Part shown: positions 8,511 to 17,392 of the stretch, piece after piece
Layout: every line of letters begins with the position of its first letter
Position numbering within the stretch: position 1 is the first letter of the stretch
Assembly (NCBI RefSeq): GCF_030295745.1
Contig: NZ_AP027291.1
Coordinates: 5,952,001 to 6,016,000 of the forward strand
Direction of reading: 5' to 3'
Source: Mycolicibacterium sp. TUM20985
GTDB lineage: Bacteria > Actinomycetota > Actinomycetes > Mycobacteriales > Mycobacteriaceae
DNA: 64,000 nt
Position numbers and translations under genes: made by a program
The notes under the pieces: model-generated
Databases searched by the model: none
Told to the model about the DNA's origin: nothing
The model's input: only the letters and a program-made list of their open reading frames with translations

Positions 8511-8527
8511 TTGATAATCACTGTCAA
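8511..8527. promoter_or_regulatory. Candidate operator TTGATAATCACTGTCAA (regulon site 3)
   Basis: TGATAAT-C-ACTGTCA matches sites 1 and 2, about 40 bp upstream of the minus-strand SDR start at 8472. A further partial copy (ATCAATGTCACTG) follows at about 8529-8542. Confidence 0.5.
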
Positions 8528-8682
8528 TATCAATGTCACTGCTGTTATGAGTGTTATGTCAGGCCACTCGAACCATCCCCGAGATCCGGCCGCGGCAACG
8601 CTGCCCATGACGGTCGAAATTCTAGAACTCACCCTCTTCGTCACAGGCGTGGATGCCACACCGATGATGGCCACCATGTGTA

Positions 8683-8916
8683 TTAACCGCAGTTCTTGCT
8701 CAGCCAGGGCTGAGTGTCCAGAGGTTTCACAGCGAGAAGGTCGTCCTGCAACTGGACCTCTTCGTCGCTAGCGACCGAAGCCGTCGATTCCAGTTCGTCG
8801 GCGCGGGCGAGGAGTCTTCCGCACCGCAGGCAGAGAAACTGAATACACAAGCCGTCCAACTCATCCCTTGTCCCGTTGGCGCAGCAAGGCGCGCAAAGCC
8901 AATCGGTCGTTTTCAG
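8683..8916 (-). CDS. Small cysteine-rich protein, possible zinc ribbon (no canonical start)
   Basis: A 77-codon minus-strand frame ending in TAA at 8683 encodes a protein-like sequence: WLCAPCCANG near residues 6-15, CIQFLCLRCGRLL near residues 24-36, then an acidic segment and DTQPWLSKNCG. Two CxxC-type pairs about 20 residues apart suggest a zinc ribbon. No ATG, GTG or TTG exists in frame after the upstream stop; a CTG at 8916 with AGGTGG just before it is the only candidate. It may be a real small gene with a rare start or the 3' part of a broken one. Family not recognised. Confidence 0.35.
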   Translation of the reverse strand: MKTTDWLCAPCCANGTRDELDGLCIQFLCLRCGRLLARADELESTASVASDEEVQLQDDLLAVKPLDTQPWLSKNCG

Positions 8917-8965
8917 TCGCCACCTGTCGTGGCTGTACGCAGCACGTCACGCGGCAGGCCCGCCG

Positions 8966-9300
8966 ATCTGAGGACGGCGGACCTCACACCGATGGAGCGT
9001 GCGGGCGCTCCAAGACGTCACCGGCGTCTTCGTACATCGGCTCCCGGCAGCTGCGGTGCAGACCGCGGCAACCGACCGGGCACGTGTCGTACGCATCCAG
9101 ATCACCGTCGGTGCAGGCGGTCTCGATCAGGCAGGACGCGATTCCGTCGTAGAGGGGTTCACCGGCATCATCGCCACGTGTCCGGCGACCCGACCCAGGG
9201 CGAGCGCACCTGGGTGGTGATCGTCGAGGCTAGCGAAGGTGGCTGGGGCGTCAACGGCACTGCCTACGGACGGCATAACGCAACTGACTTGCTTGGCTAG
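8966..9300 (+). pseudogene. Frameshifted tautomerase-superfamily gene
   Basis: Two adjacent frames read as one tautomerase. Frame one from 8999 gives ALQDVTGVFVHRLPA and VVRIQITVGAGGLDQ up to FTGIIAT. After a 1-nt loss near 9178 a second frame gives SGDPTQGERTWVV, then EGGWGVNGTAYG to the stop at 9300. Upstream DLTPMERAG is in yet another frame. WGV-x-G-xx near the C-terminus and the RTWV strand are family hallmarks. At least two frameshifts and no start codon make it a pseudogene. A second broken tautomerase lies at 22073. Confidence 0.6.
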
Positions 9301-9453
9301 TAGTGGGCGCGCAAGCCAGACCGACTCCGCTACTGTCATCAGCCGACGAACTGGGACCGTTTCCGACGTGCCACTCCGCGAGAGCGAAACCGCCTGTCGT
9401 CACGGTCTTTAGGCGTGTGCGCCATCAGGATGTTCCCAAGAACTTGGAATCGG

Positions 9454-10368
9454 CTATCCGTCAGCCGCCGCGCGCCTGAGGTGGGCGAGGACTCGTTGGA
9501 TGTGGGGTTGGCGGTCCGCACCGGTGGGTGTCAGGGCGTAGATGCTCCGCGTCACGGGTTCGGTGAGCGGGTGAAGACTGAGTTCGCTGGTGTTGGGGGG
9601 TAGGGCCATGTCCGGTATCAGGGCTACTCCGGCGTCGACGGAGACCAGTGCGGCCAGTACGGAGAAGTCCGTCGCGAGCGCAACTGCGTTCGGTACGAAA
9701 CCGGCTGCGCCACAAGCGCGTTGGATCATTTCGTGACAGGACGATTCCGGTCCGGGCATCAACCAGTCGTCGGTGGCGAAGTGCGCCAGCTCGGCAGGCT
9801 GTCCTGGGTTGAGGCCGTGCCGGGCCGCACGTCGCGGATGAAGGGCGAGGTGAACGGGTTCTTCGAGGAGCCGATGCTGCTCGCAACCGGGGGGCAGGTC
9901 GCGGGGCAGCAGGGTGTAAGCGTGCACGACCGCGATGTCGACGTGACGCTGACGCAAGACCTGGGTGGCGTCGTCAGGCTCGCTCTCGACGAGTCGCAGA
10001 TCCACCTGGTGGGTGCTGTCGAGTGCGAGCTCGCGCCACACCTGTGGCATGAACGTGCGGGCAGCGGAGGGGAATATCGCGATTCTGATGACGCCGCCTC
10101 GGCCACCGCGTAACGCCTCGAGATCGGCTTCTGCTGCAGCGATCCCACCCAGAATGACCTCGGAATGCTCGACGAGCAAACTGCCAGCGGCGGTGAGGCG
10201 CAGGGTCCTGCCATGCTTTTCCAGCAGGGGCATCCCCACTTCCTTCTCCAGTGCGGCGAGCTGCTGGGACACCGCCGGGCCCGTCAGATGTGCGGCCTCC
10301 GCGGTCGCTGCGACGGTTCGGTGGACCGACAAGTCGCGCAGTAGGCGAGCACGCCTCATATCGAACAA
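9454..10368 (-). CDS. LysR-family transcriptional regulator
   Basis: 304 aa. N-terminal winged HTH: RARLLRDLSVHRTVAATAEA then GPAVSQQLAALEKEVGMPLLEKHGR, the classic LysR helix-turn-helix. The C-terminal substrate-binding domain contains IRIAIFPSAARTFMP and ATDDWLMPGPES. TTG at 10368 is chosen because AAGGTGAG lies 4 nt before it; the ATG at 10359 has no well-placed Shine-Dalgarno. It is divergent from the EamA exporter with a 57-bp gap, the usual LysR arrangement, so it probably controls the 10426-16995 genes. Confidence 0.88.
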   Translation of the reverse strand: MFDMRRARLLRDLSVHRTVAATAEAAHLTGPAVSQQLAALEKEVGMPLLEKHGRTLRLTAAGSLLVEHSEVILGGIAAAEADLEALRGGRGGVIRIAIFPSAARTFMPQVWRELALDSTHQVDLRLVESEPDDATQVLRQRHVDIAVVHAYTLLPRDLPPGCEQHRLLEEPVHLALHPRRAARHGLNPGQPAELAHFATDDWLMPGPESSCHEMIQRACGAAGFVPNAVALATDFSVLAALVSVDAGVALIPDMALPPNTSELSLHPLTEPVTRSIYALTPTGADRQPHIQRVLAHLRRAAADG

Positions 10369-10425
10369 GTAGCTCACCTTCTCGGTTGGCACAGAACAAG
10401 TAACTGGTGCTTTTGTATTGTAGGC

Positions 10426-11361
10426 GTGAGACTCGATCGTGTGAAGACTCCCCCGATCCCAACCCACGTCGTCGCCCTCGGCGCGACGGTGGTGTTGTGG
10501 GCGTCGGCATTCCCCGCGATCCGGGTGGGACTGCCCGGTCTCGGGGTGGCTGGGTTGTCGGTGTGGCGCTTGGTCGTCGCATCCATCGCCCTGGCAGCGA
10601 TGGCGCCGGTGTTCAAGGTCCGCCTGCCCAAGCGCCAGGATCTTCCGCTTATCGCGCTCGCCGGTGTCGCCGGGATGAGCGCCTACCAACTCCTCCTCAA
10701 CTGGGGCGAAGTGCACGTGTCGGCCGGTACCGCCAGCCTGCTCGTAGCAATCGCCCCGGTCTTCAGCGTCCTGCTGTCCGTGGCATTCCTGCGCACCGGC
10801 CTGACGTGGTCGACGATTGTTGGAAGCGCGATCGCGCTGACCGGTGCTGCGGTGATCGCATTGACGGGCAGCACGGCGCACCTTTCGCTGGGAGCCATGG
10901 TGGTACTGGCCGCGGCGTTCGTGCAGGGGGCCTATCACGTCGCGATCAAACCGTTGCTGTCGCGGTACACCGGATTCGAGGTCGCGTGTTACGCGATGTG
11001 GTCGGGCACTGTGTTCCTGCTCCCCTTGCTGCCGGATGCCATCGGTCGGCTCGCGGACGCACCTCAGTCCGCGATCCTTGCGGCGATCTACCTCGGGCTG
11101 TTGCCCTCCGCGGTCGGCTTCGTGACCTGGAGCTATGCCGTGGCCCGGCTGCCAGTGGCTCAATCGACGGCGGCGCTGTACTTGGTTCCACCGGTCGCCC
11201 TGATCGTTGCCCTGGTTTGGCTCGGGGAGCGGCCCCAACCGATCGAACTGATCGGCGGTGCTATCGGTATCGCCGGCGTCGTCGTCATCAACAGGTGGCG
11301 CCACACCGGCGAGGTCGCGGCACCCATCGCCAGTATCGATCGAACTGAGGTCGCGACCTGA
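10426..11361 (+). CDS. EamA/DMT-superfamily transporter
   Basis: 311 aa with ten hydrophobic segments in two homologous EamA halves (residues about 14-145 and 155-290). WASAFPAIRVGL at the start of helix 1 and the repeated P-V-F/L-I-A-L pattern (LLVAIAPVFSVLLS; LYLVPPVALIVAL) are typical. Such proteins export small polar metabolites or amino acids through the cytoplasmic membrane. GTG start at 10426; the stop overlaps the ATG of the HD gene by one base. Under LysR control by position. Confidence 0.88.
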   Translation: MRLDRVKTPPIPTHVVALGATVVLWASAFPAIRVGLPGLGVAGLSVWRLVVASIALAAMAPVFKVRLPKRQDLPLIALAGVAGMSAYQLLLNWGEVHVSAGTASLLVAIAPVFSVLLSVAFLRTGLTWSTIVGSAIALTGAAVIALTGSTAHLSLGAMVVLAAAFVQGAYHVAIKPLLSRYTGFEVACYAMWSGTVFLLPLLPDAIGRLADAPQSAILAAIYLGLLPSAVGFVTWSYAVARLPVAQSTAALYLVPPVALIVALVWLGERPQPIELIGGAIGIAGVVVINRWRHTGEVAAPIASIDRTEVAT

Positions 11362-12005
11362 TGGTCAACCAATCTCTCACCGCCGGTATCGCATTGCCGG
11401 ACACCAGAATCGCCGCCGCGGCCACCGAACTCGTGCTGCACACCACCAGCGAAACGGTCTATCACCATTCGCGGCGGGTGTACTTCTTCGGCAGCCTGAT
11501 CGGCCGGCTCCGCGGACTGAGCGTCGATCCCGAACTGCTCTACGTCGCTGCACTGTTCCACGACGTGGGTCTTGCCGCCCGGTTCCACCACAGCGGGCAC
11601 CGCTTCGAAGTCGACGGCGCCCACGAGGCCCGCCGATTCCTCCAGGGCTACGACGTACCCGAAGACAGCATCCGGCGGGTGTGGACGGCCATCGCCCTGC
11701 ACACCACACCGGGCCTACCCGAGTTCATGGAACCCGAAGTCGCCCTGGTGGCGGCCGGCGTCGAATACGCCGTGATGGGAATCGATTTCGACCAGATCGC
11801 CGACGCCGACCGGACCGCCATCACCAAGATCCATCCCCGCCCGGACTTCAAACGGCGCATCCTCGAAGCGTTCATCGACGGCACCGCCAGCAAGCCCGAC
11901 ACCACCTTCGGCACCCTCACCGCCGACGTGCTCGACCAGTACGTCACCGACTTCCGGCGCCGCGACTTCGTCGACGCCATCCACCAGTCGTCCTGGCCTG
12001 AATGA
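11361..12005 (+). CDS. HD-domain phosphohydrolase-like protein
   Basis: 214 aa with a single HD domain: H35-H36 in VYHHSRR, the HD doublet in ALFHDVG (about residues 68-72), and a further metal-type His in IALHTTPG. This spacing fits the small HD proteins that include cyanamide hydratase-like and other metal-dependent hydrolases rather than signalling HD-GYP proteins. Translationally coupled to the EamA gene. The substrate is unknown; in an exporter/SDR operon a small-molecule hydrolase is plausible. Confidence 0.8.
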   Translation: MVNQSLTAGIALPDTRIAAAATELVLHTTSETVYHHSRRVYFFGSLIGRLRGLSVDPELLYVAALFHDVGLAARFHHSGHRFEVDGAHEARRFLQGYDVPEDSIRRVWTAIALHTTPGLPEFMEPEVALVAAGVEYAVMGIDFDQIADADRTAITKIHPRPDFKRRILEAFIDGTASKPDTTFGTLTADVLDQYVTDFRRRDFVDAIHQSSWPE

Positions 12006-12027
12006 CGCCCACCGTGAGGACCACGAC

Positions 12028-12474
12028 ATGGGATTACCGCACCTCTACAGAGAGCCGAACATCATGAGCACCGACACCCAGACCACCGAGCGCGATCCCG
12101 CAGCGTTGTTCGCGGTGGCCGAGGAATTTCGGGCAGCGCAACTCGTCGGAGACCGCACCCGTCTGCGCACCGTGCTGTCCGAGGACGTCACTTGGGTGTT
12201 GGCGGGCGACAACACCGTTTCGGGTGAAGCGCGCGGCGTCGACGAAGTATTCGCCCGATTCGACCAACTCGCGCACTACGGCGTGCACATCGGCATCGAG
12301 CACATCACCATCGGCCGTGACGGTGCGGCCCTCATCATGCACAACACCGGCGAACACGACGGACGACTCCTCGACGAGCACCTCGTCTCGACCATGACCG
12401 TCGCCGACGGCCAGATCGTCCGAATCGACACCTACCTGTCCGATCTCGACATGATGAACGCCTACTTCATCTAG
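12028..12474 (+). CDS. SnoaL-like (NTF2 superfamily) protein
   Basis: 148 aa from ATG 12028, which has GAGGA 9 nt upstream; an ATG at 12064 (MSTDTQTTERDP) is an alternative giving 136 aa. The sequence shows the NTF2-like layout: two amphipathic helices, LSEDVTWVLAGDN, ARGVDEVFARFDQL, and beta strands ending LVSTMTVADGQIVRIDTYLSD. Most likely a stress- or catabolism-associated small enzyme or binding protein. Third gene downstream of the LysR-controlled exporter. Confidence 0.75.
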   Translation: MGLPHLYREPNIMSTDTQTTERDPAALFAVAEEFRAAQLVGDRTRLRTVLSEDVTWVLAGDNTVSGEARGVDEVFARFDQLAHYGVHIGIEHITIGRDGAALIMHNTGEHDGRLLDEHLVSTMTVADGQIVRIDTYLSDLDMMNAYFI

Positions 12475-12503
12475 CCCTAGCGCCAGAAGAATGCGAGACA
12501 CCC

Positions 12504-13487
12504 ATGCGTGCAGCACTACTCACCGCATTCGGCGGCGATCTGCAGGTGACGACCATCGCCGACCCGGCGCCCACCCGCGGCCAGGTGTTGGTCCGGATCA
12601 CCGCGAGTGGCGTCAACCCGCTCGACACGAAGATCCGCCGCGGCCAAGCCGCCCACGCAGCAACCGTGCTGCCGGCCGTGCTGGGGCTCGACCTGACCGG
12701 GGTGGTGGCAGAGCTCGGTCCCGGCGTCACCGGATTCAGCGTCGGCGACGAGGTCTACGGGATGACCGGCGGGGTCGGGGGTCATCAGGGTTCGCTCGCA
12801 GAGTTCGCCGCCGTCGATGCTCGCTTGCTGGCGATCAGGCCGAGTTCCCTGTCGATGCGCCACTGCGCCGCAATGCCGTTGAGCATCATCACCGCCTGGG
12901 AAGGTCTCGTCGATCGTGCCCGGGTCCACCCTGGACAGCGGGTGCTGGTGCACGGCGGTGCTGGCGGGATCGGCCACATCGCGGTGCAGCTGGCCCGGGC
13001 ACGAGGCGCCGAGGTCTACGCGACGGCGTCGCCGGGCAACAAGGACACCATCCGACGTCTCGGTGCGACCCCGATCGACTACACCACGGACACCGTCGAC
13101 GACTACGTCGGAACCCACACCGGCGGTGAGGGATTCGACGTCGTCTTCGACACCGTCGGCGGTGCCACGCTCGACGACTCCTTCGCCGCCGCCAAGCGCT
13201 ACACCGGTCACGTGGTGAGCGCTCTGGGTTGGGGCACCCACAGCCTGGCCCCGCTCTCGTTCCGAGGAGCCAGCTACTCGGGGATCTTTGCGCTGATGCC
13301 GCTGCTCTCCGGAAACGGGCGCGAACACCACGGCGACATCCTGCGTCACGCCCGCGAACTCGCCGACACCGGACACCTCATCCCCCGCGTCGACCCCCGC
13401 ACGTTCACCCTCGACAAGATCGGCGCCGCCCACGACGCCGTCGAGAGCGGACACACCGACGGGAAGGTGGTCATCACCGTTGAGTGA
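12504..13487 (+). CDS. Zinc-independent MDR (quinone oxidoreductase-like) enzyme
   Basis: 327 aa medium-chain reductase. GroES-like N-terminal part with GVNPLDTKIRRG and the glycine/aspartate pattern LGLDLTGVVAELGPGV; no zinc-binding cysteine motif. The Rossmann half has VLVHGGAGGIGHIAVQLAR near residue 150. Enzymes of this NADPH:quinone reductase/crotonyl-CoA-reductase-like branch reduce enones or quinones. Located between SnoaL and ketopantoate-reductase-like genes, which fits a detoxification or catabolic operon. Confidence 0.88.
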   Translation: MRAALLTAFGGDLQVTTIADPAPTRGQVLVRITASGVNPLDTKIRRGQAAHAATVLPAVLGLDLTGVVAELGPGVTGFSVGDEVYGMTGGVGGHQGSLAEFAAVDARLLAIRPSSLSMRHCAAMPLSIITAWEGLVDRARVHPGQRVLVHGGAGGIGHIAVQLARARGAEVYATASPGNKDTIRRLGATPIDYTTDTVDDYVGTHTGGEGFDVVFDTVGGATLDDSFAAAKRYTGHVVSALGWGTHSLAPLSFRGASYSGIFALMPLLSGNGREHHGDILRHARELADTGHLIPRVDPRTFTLDKIGAAHDAVESGHTDGKVVITVE

Positions 13488-13546
13488 CCGCCCCGACCGC
13501 GTCAGATGACGATCACCGCTTGCCCCGACCCCAGAAAGAAGCAGCC

Positions 13547-14527
13547 ATGAACCGGACATCGCAGAGCCAAACCGTCCCATCACCTGAACACCGCACCCAC
13601 CCATCTGACATCGAGTGCAGCGTGAAGACACTCGTGGTCGGAGCGGGAGCCACCGGCGGATACCTCGGCGTCCACCTCATCCGAGCCGGTCGCGACGTCA
13701 CGTTCCTGGCACGTCCACGCACACTGTCACGGCTCACCGCCGACGGTGTCCGTATCCAGGGCCGCGACGGACTATCGACCACACCGGTCAACGCCATCGC
13801 CACGGCCGATCTCGACGGCCCCTACGACGTGGTGCTTCTGGCCGTGCGCAGCGACGCCGTCGAATCGGCCACCGACGACTTCCGTGCAGCGGTGGGCGTG
13901 CACACGCGGATCGTTCCGATGACGAACGGCATGGCGCACCTATCGACGCTCGCCAAAGCGTTCGGCGAAGACGCCGTTCTGGGTGCGACGGCAAAACTGG
14001 CTACCTCACTACTGCCGGACGGCACCATAGACGAAGTCGTTCCCGGCGCGCAGCTGGAGATCGGGTCGCTCGACGGCAGCCAGTCCGACGACATCAGCTC
14101 GATGGCAAAGGAATTCGCGGTCGACGGCATCTCCGTCCGCACCACGAACACCGTTCGGGTGGCGATGTGGGAGAAGTTCGCGTTCATTACGACGACGGCC
14201 GTTCTGACCTGCCTGGCCGGCGACGTCATCGGGCCCATCGCCCGCGCCTCGGGCGGCACCACCCTGGCAGTCCGGATCCTCGACGAGGTCGATTCCGTCG
14301 CGACTGCGGAGGGATATCCGCTGAGCCGCCCAGCCAAGGAGGCGCTCCACGGACTGCTCACCGACCCAACGTCCAGCTTCGGGCCCTCGATGTTCCGAGA
14401 CCTGCGCGCCGGGCGGCCCGTCGAAACCTCGGTGTTCAGCGATCTCACTGCCCGAGCGCGACACCACGACATCGCCATCCCGCTCGTCGACGCGGCCACC
14501 GTCGTCATCGACGTACGCGGCCGCTGA
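13547..14527 (+). CDS. Ketopantoate reductase (PanE/ApbA)-family oxidoreductase
   Basis: 326 aa from ATG 13547 (AGAAAGAAG upstream). An in-frame GTG at 13484 overlapping the previous stop and a GTG at 13622 (MKTLVVGAGATGG) are alternatives; the last gives the length usual for the family. Rossmann motif GAGATGGYLG, then ETSVFSDL and a C-terminal helical domain with EKFAFITTTAVLTCL match PanE/ApbA. Given its place among SDR genes it is unlikely to be the housekeeping pantothenate enzyme; a 2-keto-acid or aldehyde reductase is more plausible. Confidence 0.85.
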   Translation: MNRTSQSQTVPSPEHRTHPSDIECSVKTLVVGAGATGGYLGVHLIRAGRDVTFLARPRTLSRLTADGVRIQGRDGLSTTPVNAIATADLDGPYDVVLLAVRSDAVESATDDFRAAVGVHTRIVPMTNGMAHLSTLAKAFGEDAVLGATAKLATSLLPDGTIDEVVPGAQLEIGSLDGSQSDDISSMAKEFAVDGISVRTTNTVRVAMWEKFAFITTTAVLTCLAGDVIGPIARASGGTTLAVRILDEVDSVATAEGYPLSRPAKEALHGLLTDPTSSFGPSMFRDLRAGRPVETSVFSDLTARARHHDIAIPLVDAATVVIDVRGR

Positions 14528-14569
14528 CACGCAGCCCCCACCTCATCACCCTCGAAAGGAACTCCAGTC

Positions 14570-15466
14570 ATGGCTCTCTCTCCCAGAACGTGGTTCATCA
14601 CCGGCAGCAGCCGTGGGCTCGGACGCGCATTGGCGCAGGCCGCGCTACTCCTCGGCGACAATGTGGTCGCGACCGCCCGTGACACCGCGTCGCTCGCCAA
14701 TCTCGTGGCTCAGCACGGTGGTCGCGTGCTGCCGGTGAGGCTGGACGTCGCCGATCCGCACGCCGCGATCGCAGCAGTCCGGGCGGCCACCGCACGATTC
14801 GGGCGGCTCGACGTCGTGGTCAACAACGCCGGCTACGCCAATTTCGGTTCCTTCGAGGACATTCCGTCCGACGACTTCCGTGCGCAAGTGGAGACCAACC
14901 TGTTCGGCGTCATCAACGTCACCCGAGCGGTCGTGCCCCTGCTGCGAACCCAGGGCAACGGTCACATCGTGAACGTCTCCTCCCTGGGCGGACGCCTCGC
15001 AGGTGCGGGCCTGACTGCGTATCAACTGTCCAAATGGGCCGTCAGCGGGTTCAGTGTCGGCTTGGCCGCCGAACTCGCACCACTCGGCATCCACGTCACC
15101 GCCATCGAACCGGGCGGCATCCGCACGGATTGGGCCGGTGATTCCATGCAGGTGCTGCCCATCTCCGAGCCCTACCGGGCCACCCTCGACCGGTTCGCCA
15201 ACGTGCGCGGTTCCGTCCGCCAAGCCAGTGACCCCGCCAAGGTCGCCGCAGCCATCCTGACGATCGTCGAACTCGACGACCCGCCGACGCGGATTTTGCT
15301 GGGCTCCGACGCGGTCACCATCGCCGCCGTCGCCGAGGCGGCTCAACGCGACAGCGACACCCGCTACCGCGAGCTGAGCCGCTCCACCGACGCCGACGAC
15401 GTGACCGCTGCCGAACTCGATCCACTCAACATCGCCGCCGGCGCGGCTTCGACGGTGGCGTCATGA
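14570..15466 (+). CDS. SDR family oxidoreductase
   Basis: 298 aa, ATG 14570 preceded by GAAAGGA. TGSSRGLGRALA motif, R37 in ATARDTASL suggesting NADP(H), NNAGYANFG, VSSLGG serine region, YQLSK catalytic pair, EPGGIRTDWAGDS after it. The long C-terminal tail (about 50 residues past the core) resembles the 'oxidoreductase, SDR' group acting on bulky substrates. The stop overlaps the next SDR start. Confidence 0.9.
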   Translation: MALSPRTWFITGSSRGLGRALAQAALLLGDNVVATARDTASLANLVAQHGGRVLPVRLDVADPHAAIAAVRAATARFGRLDVVVNNAGYANFGSFEDIPSDDFRAQVETNLFGVINVTRAVVPLLRTQGNGHIVNVSSLGGRLAGAGLTAYQLSKWAVSGFSVGLAAELAPLGIHVTAIEPGGIRTDWAGDSMQVLPISEPYRATLDRFANVRGSVRQASDPAKVAAAILTIVELDDPPTRILLGSDAVTIAAVAEAAQRDSDTRYRELSRSTDADDVTAAELDPLNIAAGAASTVAS

Positions 15467-16179
15467 GCCTGCACGACGCACGCGTCCTGCTCATCGGCGG
15501 CACCTCCGGTATCGGTCTCGGGGTCGCCCACGCCGTCGCCGATCGGGGCGCCCACCCCATCGTGGTGTCGCGGCACCAATCCAGTGTCGACCGGGCACTT
15601 GCCGAACTCCCCGACGACGCCCGGGGAGCCACGGTGGACCTCACCGACCCCGGTGCGCTGGACCGACTGGCCGAAGGAGTCGGCGACGTCGATCACCTCG
15701 TATACACCGCGGGCGAATCGCTCGAGCTGGCTCCGTTGACCGATCTGACCCCCGAGGTCATCCACGGATTTCTGCAGACCCGGTTCATCGGTGCGCTCAG
15801 CGCGGTGCGCGTGTTCGGCCCCCGCTTGCGCGCCGGTGGTTCGGTGACCCTGACCAGTGGCACCGCGGCCTGGCAGGCGGGTTATGGTGCGCTGCCGGTC
15901 AGCGTGTGTGGCGCGATGAATGCTTTGACCACCGCCCTCGCAGTCGAACTCGCGCCCATCCGGGTCAACGCCGTCGCACCCGGCCTGATCCGCACCCCGC
16001 TCTGGGATGCCATGTCCGAGGGTGACCGCGCATCCCTTTACCACCAAGAGGCGCAACGGGTTCCGCTGGGTCGCATCGGCGAGGTCGAGGACGTCGCACG
16101 TGCCTACGTCTACTGTATGGAGCAAGTGTTCAGCACCGGCACGGTACTCACCGTCGAAGGCGGGACACTCCTTGTCTAG
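15463..16179 (+). CDS. SDR family oxidoreductase, divergent active site
   Basis: 238 aa, ATG overlapping the previous stop (ATGA). Nucleotide motif GGTSGIGLGVA; NNAG is replaced by YTAGE; the serine region reads TSGTAAWQ. At the catalytic pair the expected Tyr appears to be SVCGAMNA instead of YxxxK, so both Tyr and Lys look missing. The C-terminal EGGTLLV replaces DGG. It is probably a non-classical or inactive SDR, perhaps a partner subunit for one of its SDR neighbours. Confidence 0.85.
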   Translation: MSLHDARVLLIGGTSGIGLGVAHAVADRGAHPIVVSRHQSSVDRALAELPDDARGATVDLTDPGALDRLAEGVGDVDHLVYTAGESLELAPLTDLTPEVIHGFLQTRFIGALSAVRVFGPRLRAGGSVTLTSGTAAWQAGYGALPVSVCGAMNALTTALAVELAPIRVNAVAPGLIRTPLWDAMSEGDRASLYHQEAQRVPLGRIGEVEDVARAYVYCMEQVFSTGTVLTVEGGTLLV

Positions 16180-16212
16180 GTCAATGCGGGCACTCGCTGA
16201 CAGACTGACTCG

Positions 16213-16995
16213 ATGACCGTCACCGAGCACCTCGAACTTGCCGGCCGAACCGCGTTGATCACCGGCGGCACACGCGGCATCGGCAAGGGCATCGCCGATC
16301 GGCTGCGCGCCGGTGGAGCACGAGTCATCGTCGCTGCGCGAACGCTCCCCCCGGGACAATCCCCCGACGACGTCATCGTCGCCGACGTCAGCACCAGCGA
16401 CGGTGTGTCTGAACTGGCTGAGCGGGCCCACCACCAGCTTGGCGGCATCGACATCGTGGTGCACAACGTCGGTGGATCCGCGCAGGCATCCGGTGGCGCC
16501 GCCACACTCACCGACGGGGACTGGCAGTCGGCCTTCGATCAGAACCTATTCGCCGCCGTCCGGCTAGACCGCGCCGTGGTCCCGGGCATGGTCGAACGCG
16601 GACGCGGCAGCATCATTCACATCACATCCATCCAGCGCCGCTCACCGCTGCCAACCACGCTGCCCTATGCGGCGGCCAAGGCCGCCCTGGCCAACTACAG
16701 CAAGGCGCTGTCAAACGAGCTGGCACCCAAAGGGATTCGAGTCAACGCCGTGGCGCCAGGCTTCATAGAAACTGAATCTGCACACCAAATGGTCGTCGAC
16801 ATCGCAGAGCTCAGCGACCTGAGCCTCGACGAGGCCCGCGCACAGATCATCGCATCGATCGGCGGCATCCCGATGGGAACACCTGGCACCCCCGCCGACG
16901 TCGGCGAACTCGTAGCCTTTCTCGTCTCCGACCGCGCCGCATACATCACCGGAAGCGAATACGTCGTCGACGGCGGCAGCATCCGCACCGTGTGA
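16213..16995 (+). CDS. SDR family oxidoreductase
   Basis: 260 aa. TGGTRGIGKGIADRL motif, HNVGG in place of NNAG, ITSIQRR serine region, YAAAK catalytic pair, VVDGGSIRTV end. R39 after the second strand (AARTLPP) suggests NADP(H). 33 bp after the preceding SDR. Three consecutive SDR genes with one carrying a degenerate active site suggest a multi-step redox conversion. Confidence 0.9.
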   Translation: MTVTEHLELAGRTALITGGTRGIGKGIADRLRAGGARVIVAARTLPPGQSPDDVIVADVSTSDGVSELAERAHHQLGGIDIVVHNVGGSAQASGGAATLTDGDWQSAFDQNLFAAVRLDRAVVPGMVERGRGSIIHITSIQRRSPLPTTLPYAAAKAALANYSKALSNELAPKGIRVNAVAPGFIETESAHQMVVDIAELSDLSLDEARAQIIASIGGIPMGTPGTPADVGELVAFLVSDRAAYITGSEYVVDGGSIRTV

Positions 16996-17392
16996 CCGAT
17001 GACTACGGAAAGACGCCTTCGCGTTGGTGCTCCGTCCGTTGCACTCAGCAGACTTAGCCGCTGGCACATGATGCCCCGCGGAGAAGGACCCTTCACTGGC
17101 TAGATTCAACGGTTCTGCGCGAGCGGCTGCGCTGAACGGATCGTCGCGCGTGGTAAGCCCTGTCCAGCAGGGGCTTCATCGATTCCGCGGCGATGCTGTC
17201 GACCTGGTGTCCGTCGATGATCCCGACGCCATTGATTCGTCTGCGGCGCTACAGCATTCCAGCACGACGCCGGGCTCTCCGCTCCGGTGTGGGGAGAGCT
17301 CGCGCCAACCTCACTCATCGACGAACTCCGCGACCTTTGGCGGCGACACCTGCGCACGATCCTGCGCGGATCCCAGGACTGAAGGCCGAGCC
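16996..17392. other. No intact gene; protein-like fragment
   Basis: About 400 bp without a convincing gene. One frame on the plus strand (about 17260-17382) reads HDAGLSAPVWGELAPTSLID followed by ELRDLWRRHL and a stop, which looks like the C-terminus of a real protein whose upstream part is lost. I cannot assign it. Confidence 0.35.

Noticed and set aside
9454..11304. A 616-codon open frame on the minus strand extending the LysR gene upstream
   Set aside because: The extra half is antisense to the EamA exporter and has low-complexity, charged composition; the LysR start with a Shine-Dalgarno is at 10368.
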